From assembly GCF_001908275.1 (NCBI RefSeq), contig NZ_CP018620.1, positions 62,001-126,000 of the forward strand: a DNA stretch of 64,000 bases, in the 5' to 3' direction. The translations under genes and the position numbers were made by a program. The stretch comes from Paenibacillus xylanexedens (GTDB lineage Bacteria > Bacillota > Bacilli > Paenibacillales > Paenibacillaceae). Below are positions 55,677 through 64,000 of the stretch, one piece after another (the first letter of the stretch is position 1; each line of letters starts with the position of its first letter). The notes under the pieces are model-generated. The model was not told where the DNA came from. It worked only from the letters and a program-made list of their open reading frames with translations, and searched no databases.

Positions 55677-56028
55677 AATGAAATGGATTCTCAGATACAT
55701 ATATGTGAGTTTTCTTCATAGATAGCTAACATACATTTCACCTAACAACAAGCGCACGATCATTTGTATTTATTGATTAAATATTCGGAAAATATGACAT
55801 ATGCCCTCGTATTTTTGCTCATTTTCTTGTATAAAGATTGAATAGACGTACAAGGACTTCCACCTCCACGTGAGTCAACGCTCCTGAATGATGAAGGCGG
55901 TATCACTATTCGGATTAATCACCACGCAGGTTGGATTCCTCTGTCACATATCACTTTGAAAATCACATATATAGGTCTATCCAAGGATCAGTAGAACGAA
56001 GCTTTCAAATCCAGAAATCGGGGTGGTC

Positions 56029-58254
56029 ATGATGTTTGATTGGCTGGGATGGAGAAAAGGATTGCCGCTGTGGCGATCGTATCGGTTGAACGCACATATA
56101 AAGGAAGATGTGGAACAGATTTTTGAGGGGATTGCCGAAACGAGACGGCAGCTTATGATGGACTGGGCAGATGAACAATGGAATCACCTGGATCGTTTGC
56201 TTCAACAGATACAGTCGGTCCAATTACAGGATGTATTACAAGGTTCACAGCAACTAAGCAAACTAGATGCATGGTTTCAATCCAGTTATATTCGAGCCGT
56301 AGACAGTACGGAGCTATTCATGCTGAACGAACAGAATCAGGTGGTACTCTCTACATATAAGAAACATATTGGACAGATCTATGAAGATTACGAAGCTTTG
56401 ATTGGACCAGGATTGAAGTACTCCCGAGCAGATATTCATGGGAAAAAGTGTTTGTATGGCCCATATTCCGATCCACTGACGTTGGATATTGGTCCACGCT
56501 CGTCCGCTTTTCACGATGATGTCACCTTGCTGTTTATCTCCCCAATCCTGCAGGAAGGTCGATATGTCGGTTCATTATGCAGCCGTGTTCCCGGGGATGT
56601 ACTCGGTGACCTGATCCAACGAGAATCAGGTCATATCTATCCCGATTCCGGTGACAATTACCTCTTTATGGCTGAGTCGATATTACGGCCCCATCTGCAA
56701 CCCGGCACCGCCTTATCCCGAAGTCGATTCGAAGACCGTACCTTTACACATGGAGAAAATCTCAAAGATGGCGTCACCACCGAATGGGGTATCGTTTCCG
56801 TCAAGGAGCATACCGAACTGGAACTCATGTTCACTGATCCGTCGACCGGAGAACTACACCCCGGAGTAGCAAACACCATTCAGAATGGTTCCAATCTGTT
56901 TGTAGCCTTTCCCGGCTACTCGGATTATCGCCATATTTCTGTGATCGGCAAAGGTATCACCTTCCAGCTGCCACACTGTCCTGATCGCTGGGGCATGATG
57001 TGTGAAGGGGATCTGGAGGAAGTGTATCGGATACGAAGCATCGGCTGGCGCCAGTTCAAGCAACACAGTCTCTTCACGCTTTTGTCAGGCGTTGCAGGAG
57101 CAGCTCTTGTCTATGCCTTCACTGGTAGTGGTTGGAGCGCGACAGCAATGGCCGCTTTTAACGTGTTATTTGGATTCTTCACTGCATTACAGCTGCATCG
57201 TAGCCAATATCAACGAGTTCATGAAGACTTGCGTCGCATCAGCCGATTTATTCGAATTAACGCCGAAGGCAGGGGTGATCTGACCCAGCGCCTGAACACG
57301 TCTGCTTTTGCCCAAGATGAATCAGGTGAACTGGCGAAGTGGATCAACAACATGATTGATTCTCTCGAAGGCATTATGCTGAAGGTACAACTTGCCACGG
57401 TAGACGTTATGGACAACCAGTATCAGATGCGAACCTCAACAGAGACAACCCAAGGCACGACTGAACGTGTGAACCACAAGCTTGGTTCGATGATTCAGGC
57501 CATTCGTACCCAACTGGAAGATCTTGACCAGGCCAAGATCGCTGCTGATCACATGCGCATAACGCTGCAACAACTGGAGACCTCTGCTACCGAACAGATC
57601 AGCGTGGCCCAGCAGGAAGTGGAACGAATCGGCGACAAAATGACCCAAATCTCAGGAGCGGTATCCGATACTAACCGTACCATCCTGTCCTTCATGGATA
57701 CCATGAAAGAGATTTACCGTGCACTGGCTGTCATTGATGAAATTTCAGCTCAGACCAACCTGCTGGCTCTGAATGCTACAATTGAAGCCGCACGCGTAGG
57801 CGAACATGGCCAAGGGTTCTCGGTCGTGGCAGGGGAAATCCGCAAGCTAGCCGAGTTATCCCGCTCTTCAACTGAAAATATTCATCAGATTCTGGACCGA
57901 ATCTCAACGGCAGCAGGAGCGGCATCTCAATTAATCACAGAGGGTGATCAGGTACTGGCTGAAGGAACAACACTGGTTCAGGCCGCTTCGCAACTTCTGC
58001 AAAATGCTACCGCTGAAGAACCTGAACGCACACAAGTCGTGGATCAAGTGGTCATGCTGATGGAGAATATTGCTGCAATCAGCCATCAAAATCGGGCGAC
58101 ATCTGCTGAGGTAGAAGCAGAGATGATGGAGCTGATCCGTGATATGTTGCAGGTTCAGCATTCTTCGCATAATGTGGAAGCCATTACGGTCTTTCTGCAA
58201 CAACTCGTGGGACAATTCCATCTGAATCACCCCGCCAAAAATGCTGTCATCTGA
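56029..58254 (+). CDS. methyl-accepting chemotaxis-type receptor with N-terminal cytoplasmic sensor
   Basis: A 741-residue receptor. There is no N-terminal membrane helix: residues 1-345 form a soluble Cache-like region ([21 protein letters not shown]), then two close helices around 348-393 ([16 protein letters not shown] and [18 protein letters not shown]). A HAMP-like linker follows, then the signalling domain with hairpin tip [21 protein letters not shown]. This implies both sensor and signalling parts are inside the cell, joined by a membrane hairpin. Start ATG 56029 or 56032 after GGGGTGG. Confidence 0.88.
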   Translation: MMFDWLGWRKGLPLWRSYRLNAHIKEDVEQIFEGIAETRRQLMMDWADEQWNHLDRLLQQIQSVQLQDVLQGSQQLSKLDAWFQSSYIRAVDSTELFMLNEQNQVVLSTYKKHIGQIYEDYEALIGPGLKYSRADIHGKKCLYGPYSDPLTLDIGPRSSAFHDDVTLLFISPILQEGRYVGSLCSRVPGDVLGDLIQRESGHIYPDSGDNYLFMAESILRPHLQPGTALSRSRFEDRTFTHGENLKDGVTTEWGIVSVKEHTELELMFTDPSTGELHPGVANTIQNGSNLFVAFPGYSDYRHISVIGKGITFQLPHCPDRWGMMCEGDLEEVYRIRSIGWRQFKQHSLFTLLSGVAGAALVYAFTGSGWSATAMAAFNVLFGFFTALQLHRSQYQRVHEDLRRISRFIRINAEGRGDLTQRLNTSAFAQDESGELAKWINNMIDSLEGIMLKVQLATVDVMDNQYQMRTSTETTQGTTERVNHKLGSMIQAIRTQLEDLDQAKIAADHMRITLQQLETSATEQISVAQQEVERIGDKMTQISGAVSDTNRTILSFMDTMKEIYRALAVIDEISAQTNLLALNATIEAARVGEHGQGFSVVAGEIRKLAELSRSSTENIHQILDRISTAAGAASQLITEGDQVLAEGTTLVQAASQLLQNATAEEPERTQVVDQVVMLMENIAAISHQNRATSAEVEAEMMELIRDMLQVQHSSHNVEAITVFLQQLVGQFHLNHPAKNAVI

Positions 58255-58373
58255 CGTCATCGTTGACGCGGATTGGAGAAATAGCTAAAATTTGATGCAA
58301 CTGTTCCTTTTGAAATTGTCGTATCATTTATAATAGAAGATTTCCAATCTGAACCGATGAAAGGGTGGTCTGC

Positions 58374-59375
58374 ATGGAACTGCTTCAGGATTCATTTGGC
58401 CGGATACATGACTACATCCGTATTTCTGTTACGGACCGCTGTAATTTACGCTGTGTGTATTGCATGCCCGCAGAGGGTATGGAGTTTGCTCCACATGATG
58501 AGATTATGAGCTACGAAGAGATCGCACAGGTGCTGAAGGTGCTTGCTCCGATGGGCATGCGCAAAGTCCGACTCACCGGGGGCGAACCGTTGGTACGGAA
58601 GGATCTGCACAAGCTCGTCAGCATGATCTCCGCAATTGACGGGATTGACGATATTGCCCTGACTACCAATGCTCTTCTACTGGACAAACAAGCTCAGGCG
58701 TTGAAAGATGCTGGGTTAAACCGGATTAACATCAGTCTGGATTCCCTGCGCGCTGATCGCTTCTCCATGATTACCCGCGGTGGAGATGTGAACAAGGTGC
58801 TGAAAGGCATTGAAGCTGCAACAGCTGCTGGCCTTGCTCCGATCAAGCTGAATGTTGTGCTGATGAAGGGTATCAACGATGATGAGATCAAGGATTTTAT
58901 TGCTATGACGATTGATCAACCTCTTCATGTGCGTTTTATTGAATATATGCCGATTGGACAGGCTTCGGATTCATGGCGCAAATCTTATTTGCCGCTGGAA
59001 GCCGTGACTGATGTATGTGCTGAAGCAGGCTGGACGGTAGAAAATACAACAGGCCCTGCGGGCAATGGCCCATCACGCAATATGAAAATTGCGGGCTCCG
59101 AAGGCACATTTGGATTGATTCATCCCGTGAGCGATCACTTCTGTGACAACTGCAACCGACTTCGGTTGACCGCTGACGGACATATCAAAGCCTGCCTCTA
59201 CTGGTCCGATGAGTATAATGTTCGCCGCTTCGTGGATGATCCGCATGCCATGGCGGCACTTTTCCTCAAAGCGCTGGGTACGAAACCAAAGAATCATGAG
59301 ATGGCTCTGGCTTTGGAACAAAAAATGCAATCGCACACGCCGACGGTACGCCGCATGTCCCAGATTGGCGGATAA
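58374..59375 (+). CDS. moaA: GTP 3',8-cyclase
   Basis: Radical SAM enzyme (333 aa) starting molybdenum cofactor synthesis from GTP. The N-terminal cluster motif is CNLRCVYC near residue 22, the C-terminal cluster is [18 protein letters not shown], and it ends in the conserved GG. Start ATG 58374 follows AAAGGGTGG. No other moa or moe gene is nearby, so it stands alone between two chemoreceptor genes. Confidence 0.97.
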   Translation: MELLQDSFGRIHDYIRISVTDRCNLRCVYCMPAEGMEFAPHDEIMSYEEIAQVLKVLAPMGMRKVRLTGGEPLVRKDLHKLVSMISAIDGIDDIALTTNALLLDKQAQALKDAGLNRINISLDSLRADRFSMITRGGDVNKVLKGIEAATAAGLAPIKLNVVLMKGINDDEIKDFIAMTIDQPLHVRFIEYMPIGQASDSWRKSYLPLEAVTDVCAEAGWTVENTTGPAGNGPSRNMKIAGSEGTFGLIHPVSDHFCDNCNRLRLTADGHIKACLYWSDEYNVRRFVDDPHAMAALFLKALGTKPKNHEMALALEQKMQSHTPTVRRMSQIGG

Positions 59376-59435
59376 CAACAGTACGCAATATAACTCAACC
59401 GCGTATTCCTGCATATGGATATATATCTGTACCGT

Positions 59436-59520
59436 CAGGATGACCTCTTCACACAACGGAAGAGGTAACGCTGGCGCAGTGACCCCTTACGTGAATCAGC
59501 ATTCATAACGTGAAGTGGAG
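59436..59520 (+). other. structured region between moaA and its terminator
   Basis: Two hairpins precede the terminator. ACCTCTTC/GAAGAGGT has an eight-base loop (about 59440-59466). An interrupted stem CTTACGTGAAT/ATTCATAACGTGAAG spans about 59485-59515. This is more structure than a plain 3' end needs and could be a cis-regulatory RNA, but it fits no riboswitch class that I can recognise. Confidence 0.35.
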
Positions 59521-59548
59521 CGTGTCACAAGGAATAGGCGAATACCCC

Positions 59549-59585
59549 AAGCAGACAAGAACATGATGTTCTTGTCTGCTTTTTC
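59549..59585 (+). terminator. intrinsic terminator after moaA
   Basis: AAGCAGACAAGAAC pairs with GTTCTTGTCTGCTT around a five-base loop and is followed by TTTTCG. It separates moaA from the next gene, whose own promoter must lie in 59586-59740. Confidence 0.9.
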
Positions 59586-59751
59586 GTTATATTTTCATAA
59601 ATTTCTGAAAAACTCCAATTCCCCTGTTTCAATTGTTGAAAATTTAATTAATATACGTTATGCCCTTGTTGGGTCTTCAAGATCAACCTCATTCTGACGA
59701 TGTATACAATACATCTAGATGATACATATACATTATAGGAGCTGAACCTTA

Positions 59752-60588
59752 TTGAACATCGTTGAAGCACTCGTTGCAGCAAGTCCATATTTTAAAATTA
59801 TGCTGAAAGAACACGATATCATGATTGCGGTAACCGACACGGAGAAGTTCTGGTATTATGTTCCCAGCAACGAACTCGATCTGGGCATCAAGGCTGGAGA
59901 CCCCGTTTCCCTCGATGACCCTACACTACGCCGGGCACTTATACATGGGGAAACTTCAGCGAACCGTATTGATGCGAAATTCTATGGCACATCAATCAAC
60001 TCGGCGGCCACCCCACTTCGGGATGAACAAGGAAATATCGTGGGCACACTTGCCATTGGTTTCTCTCTTCAGAACGAGGAAAAACTGGAGTACTTCACTG
60101 AATTGATCGGCGGTATCAGCGGAAAATTAACAGATATGGTGCAGACGGTAGCCGCCCAATCCGAGCAATTGACGGCATCTTCCACGCAGATTTTGGATAA
60201 TACCCGCATGGCTGTGCAGAACTCAGGCGAAGTGAACAAAGTCGCCGCATTCATCCGTGAAATCTCAGAACAGACCAATCTGCTCGGCCTGAATGCAGCC
60301 ATCGAAGCGGCCCGAGCAGGTGAAGCAGGCGCCGGATTCAGCGTCGTTGCATCTGAAGTGCGTAAACTTTCTACAGGTACCAAAGAAGCTACGGTGAATA
60401 TCGAACGTTCCTTGAAGGATGTTCAGCATTCCATTCAGCAGATGGAGCAGGAGATCACATCCATCTCACAGTCTAGCAATCAACAAGCGGTGCTGGTAAC
60501 CGAGTTCAGCGAGGTCATTGATCAGTTGAACAGTGTAAGCCGTGATCTGAAAGTGTTTATTGAATCCATGTTGCTGAAGGCGGAATAG
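59752..60588 (+). CDS. soluble methyl-accepting chemotaxis protein (YfmS-like)
   Basis: A 278-residue cytoplasmic chemoreceptor. Residues 1-110 form a small PAS/Cache-like sensor ([47 protein letters not shown]), and 110-278 hold the signalling domain with [27 protein letters not shown]. No membrane segment. Size and layout match B. subtilis YfmS. Start TTG 59752 has AGGAGC nine bases upstream. Confidence 0.9.
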   Translation: MNIVEALVAASPYFKIMLKEHDIMIAVTDTEKFWYYVPSNELDLGIKAGDPVSLDDPTLRRALIHGETSANRIDAKFYGTSINSAATPLRDEQGNIVGTLAIGFSLQNEEKLEYFTELIGGISGKLTDMVQTVAAQSEQLTASSTQILDNTRMAVQNSGEVNKVAAFIREISEQTNLLGLNAAIEAARAGEAGAGFSVVASEVRKLSTGTKEATVNIERSLKDVQHSIQQMEQEITSISQSSNQQAVLVTEFSEVIDQLNSVSRDLKVFIESMLLKAE

Positions 60589-60728
60589 ATCCGATTACGA
60601 TGAGCTTAACTCAAATGACTAACCATATATAAGAGACGCAATACCGATGCATTATCGAGCACTACATATTCCTACTCAATAACTAATTCAACAGGCTATG
60701 CTGATTACCAAATTCAGCATCCACATTG

Positions 60729-60770
60729 AACTCTCCGTGCGATTAACGTCACGGGGAGTTTTTTTATTTT
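60729..60770 (+). terminator. intrinsic terminator of the soluble chemoreceptor gene
   Basis: AACTCTCCGTG and CACGGGGAGTT form the stem, with a ten-base loop, followed by TTTTTATTTT on the plus strand. It lies between this gene and the convergent lysE-type gene. Confidence 0.85.
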
Positions 60771-60801
60771 AACAAGTTGTGCCAGCCGCATCACGGTCCT
60801 T

Positions 60802-61410
60802 CTATGAATAGATGAGCTTCCACAGCATCATACACGCAAGCCCAACCATGACCACAGCGGAGAACCGATTAAACACCAGACTGATGCGTCCAGTTCGATC
60901 CGTTCTGCCAATCACCCTGCCTGCGCCTGCAAGTCCCAAGAACCATATCCACGATACAGCCGCGGCTGTTAGGGCAAAATAAATGCGCTCCACCCCTTCA
61001 TACTGAAGTGAACTGGTGCCAATCACGGCAACCATATCCAGCAGAGCATGAGGATTGAGTAAAGATACCGATGCGGCAAACGCAATCTGTCGCCCTGCTG
61101 ACATTACCGTTTGCGAACCTTCCACAGATTCGGACGACCTCCAAATACTCCATGCCATATATAGCAGAAACAAGCTTCCTACTGCATACATCACATTCGC
61201 TAGCAATGGCCATTGCAGCAAAATGAGCGACACCCCTCCAACGGCTGCCCCGATCAACAGCGTATCACTGACCCCTGCCGTTATTACAACAGGCAGAGCA
61301 TCAATGTAACGTCTTTGTCTCATGCCTTGGTTAAAAATAAATACATTCTGCACACCCAGTGGCAAGATCAGGCCAAACGCCAGAACCACTGCATGAATAA
61401 CAACCTCCAT
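60802..61410 (-). CDS. LysE/ArgO-family amino acid exporter
   Basis: A 202-residue exporter with six predicted helices. The start GLILPLGVQNVFIFNQG and SLLNPHALLDMVAVIG motifs are typical of LysE/ArgO basic amino acid exporters. It is transcribed divergently from a MocR-type regulator 135 bp away, which probably controls it. Confidence 0.9.
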   Translation of the reverse strand: MEVVIHAVVLAFGLILPLGVQNVFIFNQGMRQRRYIDALPVVITAGVSDTLLIGAAVGGVSLILLQWPLLANVMYAVGSLFLLYMAWSIWRSSESVEGSQTVMSAGRQIAFAASVSLLNPHALLDMVAVIGTSSLQYEGVERIYFALTAAAVSWIWFLGLAGAGRVIGRTDRTGRISLVFNRFSAVVMVGLACMMLWKLIYS

Positions 61411-61545
61411 TGTTCTTCCCCCTTATCTCTGTCCTCCATAGTAGGACAGATGATGGCCTACGTAACCAACCACTTGGATGGCATCAGACCCAACCAAATG
61501 ATATAGTGTTTGTTACAAAGATAAACGGAGGTGACTCTGCCAGTT

Positions 61546-63039
61546 ATGGAACGTTCTGATTCTCGGCTAAACATGGGGTGGAAGCCGAATCCCTCTCTCG
61601 ACTTGCCCTTGTATCGCCAGATTGAAGCCTATGTTCGGCAGAAAATCACAACGGGCGAATGGTCAGCAGGATATCGTCTCCCCTCACAGCGAATATGGGC
61701 TGAGTCCATGGGCGTAAACCGCAGTACATTGGTCACTGCCCTTGATAATCTGGCCGCCGCTGGTCTGATTGAAGGCAGACATGGCGGGGGAACTTATATT
61801 TCCGGCTCCGGTTGGCATGGCATAGCTCATGGAGCGACGCCCAACTGGAATGAAGCCATTGAGGAGGGCTGGTATTATCCCAACCTGCCCGAGATCCAGC
61901 AGATTAATCAGGCTGAATTCAGGCCTGGCATCATACGGCTCGGTACAGGGGAGCTTGCCCCGGAGCTGATGCCTCAGGATGCTTTTAGCGATATTCTACA
62001 CTCCCTGTCCCAGCGTTCTCGTACACTCAACTACCTGGAACCTCAAGGAAGCCTGGAGCTTCGTGAGGCTTTGTCCGTCCATTTGCAGGCTACTGGCATT
62101 CAAGCCTCTCCAGATTCCATACTGATCGTATCGGGTTCTCTTCAGGCACTGCATTTGATTTCGGTCGGACTGCTCCCTCGCGGATCAGCGGTTCTGCTGG
62201 AAAAACCGTCGTATCTCTATTCGATTCACGCCTTTCAGTCAGCAGGGTTGAAAATGAGTGGTATCCCGATGGATAACGAAGGCGTACACATTGCACGTCT
62301 GGAGGACGCGGCGCAGCATGTCAAAGATCAAGATCACATCTCGCTTCTCTATACGATCCCGAGCTTTCACAATCCCACTGGCTCTGTCATGAGTGATCAC
62401 CGCCGGGAAGAACTCATGTACACCGCTCGAACATTAGGCATCTCCATACTGGAGGATGCCGCTTACAGTGATCTGTGGTTGGATAAACCTCCTCCGTCAT
62501 CGCTGAAGGCGCGTGACCAGGAAGGACGGGTGCTGCATATGGGCACCCTGTCAAAGGCAGTCAGTCCTGGACTGCGCCTCGGATGGCTGGTTGGGCCAGA
62601 GCCGGTCATTCGCCGTCTCGCCGATATCAAGATGCAGACCGATTATGGTACCAGTTCACTCGCCCAAGAAGCTTCTGCCCTGTGGTTCGCAGAAGGACAT
62701 CACGCTGGACATATGGAACGCCTTCGCCCTGAACTACGCAGACGCAGAGATACCATGCTGGAGCTGCTTCAACGTCACTTTCATGGTATTGCGGAGTGGG
62801 AAATACCCGCTGGTGGATTTTACATCTGGCTGCAATTCACCGTATCCCCTCTCTCTATCCGCCAATTGTTCCATACCTGTCTGGAGCAAAATGTACTAAT
62901 CCACCCGGGCTATCTGTATGACCGCTTGGACGCAAGTCACATTCGGCTGTCTTACGCCTATGCTTCCCCTGATGAGATGGAACGTGGACTACAATGCCTG
63001 GCAGAGGCCGTCCACAGACTTATAGACTCTAGCTCCTGA
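61546..63039 (+). CDS. MocR/PdxR-family GntR regulator with aminotransferase domain
   Basis: A 497-residue protein. A GntR winged helix at residues 20-90 (LPLYRQIEAYVRQKITTGEWSAGYRLPSQRIWAESMGVNRSTLVTAL) is fused to a class I aminotransferase-like domain with the PLP lysine in HMGTLSKAVSPGLRLGWLVG. Such MocR proteins sense PLP or amino acid adducts. Start ATG 61546 is placed after GGAGGTG; the frame opens 15 bases earlier on GTG inside that site. Divergent from the LysE-type exporter. Confidence 0.92.
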   Translation: MERSDSRLNMGWKPNPSLDLPLYRQIEAYVRQKITTGEWSAGYRLPSQRIWAESMGVNRSTLVTALDNLAAAGLIEGRHGGGTYISGSGWHGIAHGATPNWNEAIEEGWYYPNLPEIQQINQAEFRPGIIRLGTGELAPELMPQDAFSDILHSLSQRSRTLNYLEPQGSLELREALSVHLQATGIQASPDSILIVSGSLQALHLISVGLLPRGSAVLLEKPSYLYSIHAFQSAGLKMSGIPMDNEGVHIARLEDAAQHVKDQDHISLLYTIPSFHNPTGSVMSDHRREELMYTARTLGISILEDAAYSDLWLDKPPPSSLKARDQEGRVLHMGTLSKAVSPGLRLGWLVGPEPVIRRLADIKMQTDYGTSSLAQEASALWFAEGHHAGHMERLRPELRRRRDTMLELLQRHFHGIAEWEIPAGGFYIWLQFTVSPLSIRQLFHTCLEQNVLIHPGYLYDRLDASHIRLSYAYASPDEMERGLQCLAEAVHRLIDSSS

Positions 63040-63071
63040 CTTCGACGAATACTGTTTCCTGATTTCACCAC

Positions 63072-63122
63072 AAAAAAACAGCCTTGACCTGGAAGGACCA
63101 TGTCCTTCAGATCAAGGCTATT
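63072..63122 (-). terminator. intrinsic terminator of the sugar ABC permease
   Basis: AGCCTTGATCTGAAGGAC pairs with GTCCTTCCAGGTCAAGGCT around CAT and ends in TTTTTTTG on the minus strand, 77 bases beyond the permease stop. Confidence 0.85.
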
Positions 63123-63198
63123 CGCGTAAGTTTCGTAAGTTTGTCCGAATACCAGTACGGGCAAATACCAGCTGCGCTGCGGGATACCTTTGAATGTT

Positions 63199-64000
63199 TT
63201 ACCCTTTGACCGCACCCTCCGCAATCCCCTCCATGATAAACTTCTGGAAGAACGCATAGATCAGAATAACTGGAATCGCAGTCAGTACCAGGGAGGACAG
63301 AATCAACGGCCATTCCTTGTTATATTCACCAAACAGCATGTTCGTGGACAGAATCAGCGTATAACGATTCACATCGGTCAACATGAGCAGTGGCAGCAAG
63401 AAGTCATTCCAGATCCACAGGAAGTCCAGAATTGCGATGGTGACTGTGATCGGAAGCAGCAGCGGGAAGATAATCTGGAAGAACGTCTGGAACTCATTAC
63501 ATCCGTCAATCTGAGCCGACTCCTCCAATTCACGCGGAATGGACTTCACAAACCCGTGATAGAGGAAGATTGCCATGTTCACACCAAGCCCGATATAGAT
63601 CAGGGCCAATCCGTACGTGCTTCCTTGCACCCCCATGCCTTTGGCTACCCGTGTCAGCGGAATCATGATTGAGTGGAACGGTACCAGCATGGATGCAACA
63701 AACAGGAAGAAGATCAGGTTGCTCAAGCGGCCTGAGGTACGTGACAACTTGTATCCCGCAAGTGAGGCACAGAAGACGATTCCCCCGATCCCCAGAAAGG
63801 ATACAATCGCCGAGTTCATCGAACTGCCCAACAGATTGATTTTGTTAAACGCGTCCGAATAATTCTCCCAGTGCAACGTTGTTGGCAGCGCGATAAAGGA
63901 TTGGAACATCTCACCTTGTGTTTTGAAAGAGTTCACCACGGCCATGTAGATCGGCAGCATAGCGACGAGAGAGCCCAGAATCAGCAGCAGTCGAATCAGA
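63199..64000 (-). CDS. carbohydrate ABC transporter permease (MalG type), 5' end outside window
   Basis: At least 267 residues of an inner membrane sugar permease. The frame continues past the first ATG at 63960 to the window edge, reading hydrophobic residues that complete the first helix, so the gene is partial. The coupling motif ESAQIDGCNEFQTFFQIIFPLLLP (EAA loop) and C-terminal FIMEGIAEGAVKG are diagnostic. It appears last in its operon, before a strong terminator. The sugar is unknown. Confidence 0.93.
   Translation of the reverse strand, partial: LIRLLLILGSLVAMLPIYMAVVNSFKTQGEMFQSFIALPTTLHWENYSDAFNKINLLGSSMNSAIVSFLGIGGIVFCASLAGYKLSRTSGRLSNLIFFLFVASMLVPFHSIMIPLTRVAKGMGVQGSTYGLALIYIGLGVNMAIFLYHGFVKSIPRELEESAQIDGCNEFQTFFQIIFPLLLPITVTIAILDFLWIWNDFLLPLLMLTDVNRYTLILSTNMLFGEYNKEWPLILSSLVLTAIPVILIYAFFQKFIMEGIAEGAVKG

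Noticed and set aside
55700..56020. Cyclic di-GMP riboswitch upstream of the chemoreceptor gene
   Set aside because: The conserved aptamer segments are not present, and only weak scattered pairing is seen.

Overview
The window comes from a spore-forming, moderately GC-rich Firmicute, almost certainly a Paenibacillus. Evidence is the minus-strand gene order ychF-prfA-prmC-(rodA pair)-spoIIR-sua5(ywlC)-mntP-ywlE-ywlG-glyA-upp-mnaA-atpIBEFHA, which parallels the Bacillus subtilis prfA-atp block, together with a spoIIR sporulation gene, strong Shine-Dalgarno sites and many TTG starts.

Layout. 1-9.3 kb: F1Fo ATP synthase operon (atpA back to atpZ/atpI, with a sigma-A promoter), upp-mnaA, glyA, and ywlG led by a ZTP (pfl) riboswitch with its own promoter and intrinsic terminator. 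9.4-20.4 kb: ywlE arginine phosphatase, mntP, sua5, spoIIR (sigma-F-like promoter), two tandem RodA/FtsW paralogues, prmC, prfA, ychF. 20.5-23.4 kb: an acetyltransferase, two small exported or membrane proteins, and type 2 IPP isomerase (fni). 23.7-33.1 kb: a carotenoid cluster (three CrtI/CrtN-type oxidoreductases, CrtM-like synthase, CruF-like hydratase, acyltransferase, glycosyltransferase), read from one promoter overlapped by three 11-bp TACA/TACG iterons. Just upstream is a CarH-type B12 photoreceptor gene whose own promoter carries a second set of iterons. 33.2-40.9 kb (plus strand): a phospholipase D-like protein, a TetR-ykkC-ykkD SMR exporter operon, a 43-residue membrane peptide, and a TetR-RND efflux operon. 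41.2-55.5 kb: reductive pyrimidine (uracil/thymine) catabolism, comprising a PucR regulator, a small protein, dihydropyrimidinase, PreA/PreT dihydropyrimidine dehydrogenase, a nitrilase-type beta-ureidopropionase, an M20 N-carbamoyl hydrolase, a class III aminotransferase and a four-gene NMT1/THI5-type ABC importer. 56-64 kb: an unusual chemoreceptor, moaA, a soluble YfmS-like chemoreceptor, a LysE exporter divergent from a MocR regulator, and the end of a sugar ABC permease cut by the window edge.

The most interesting unexplained material is intergenic. Three repeat families were found by eye. (1) Five foldback elements (89-231 bp) share a conserved core but have outer and middle stems whose sequence differs from copy to copy while staying complementary. 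Four of the five abut a stop codon. (2) Two nested palindromes of about 200 bp have the layout A-B-B'-A'. (3) Three MITE-like elements share GTTCAAAAAG inverted ends and form an internal-deletion series, one flanked by a perfect 8-bp duplication. The other highlights are the ZTP riboswitch placed over ywlG and the CarH-iteron circuit for light control of a probable C30 carotenoid.
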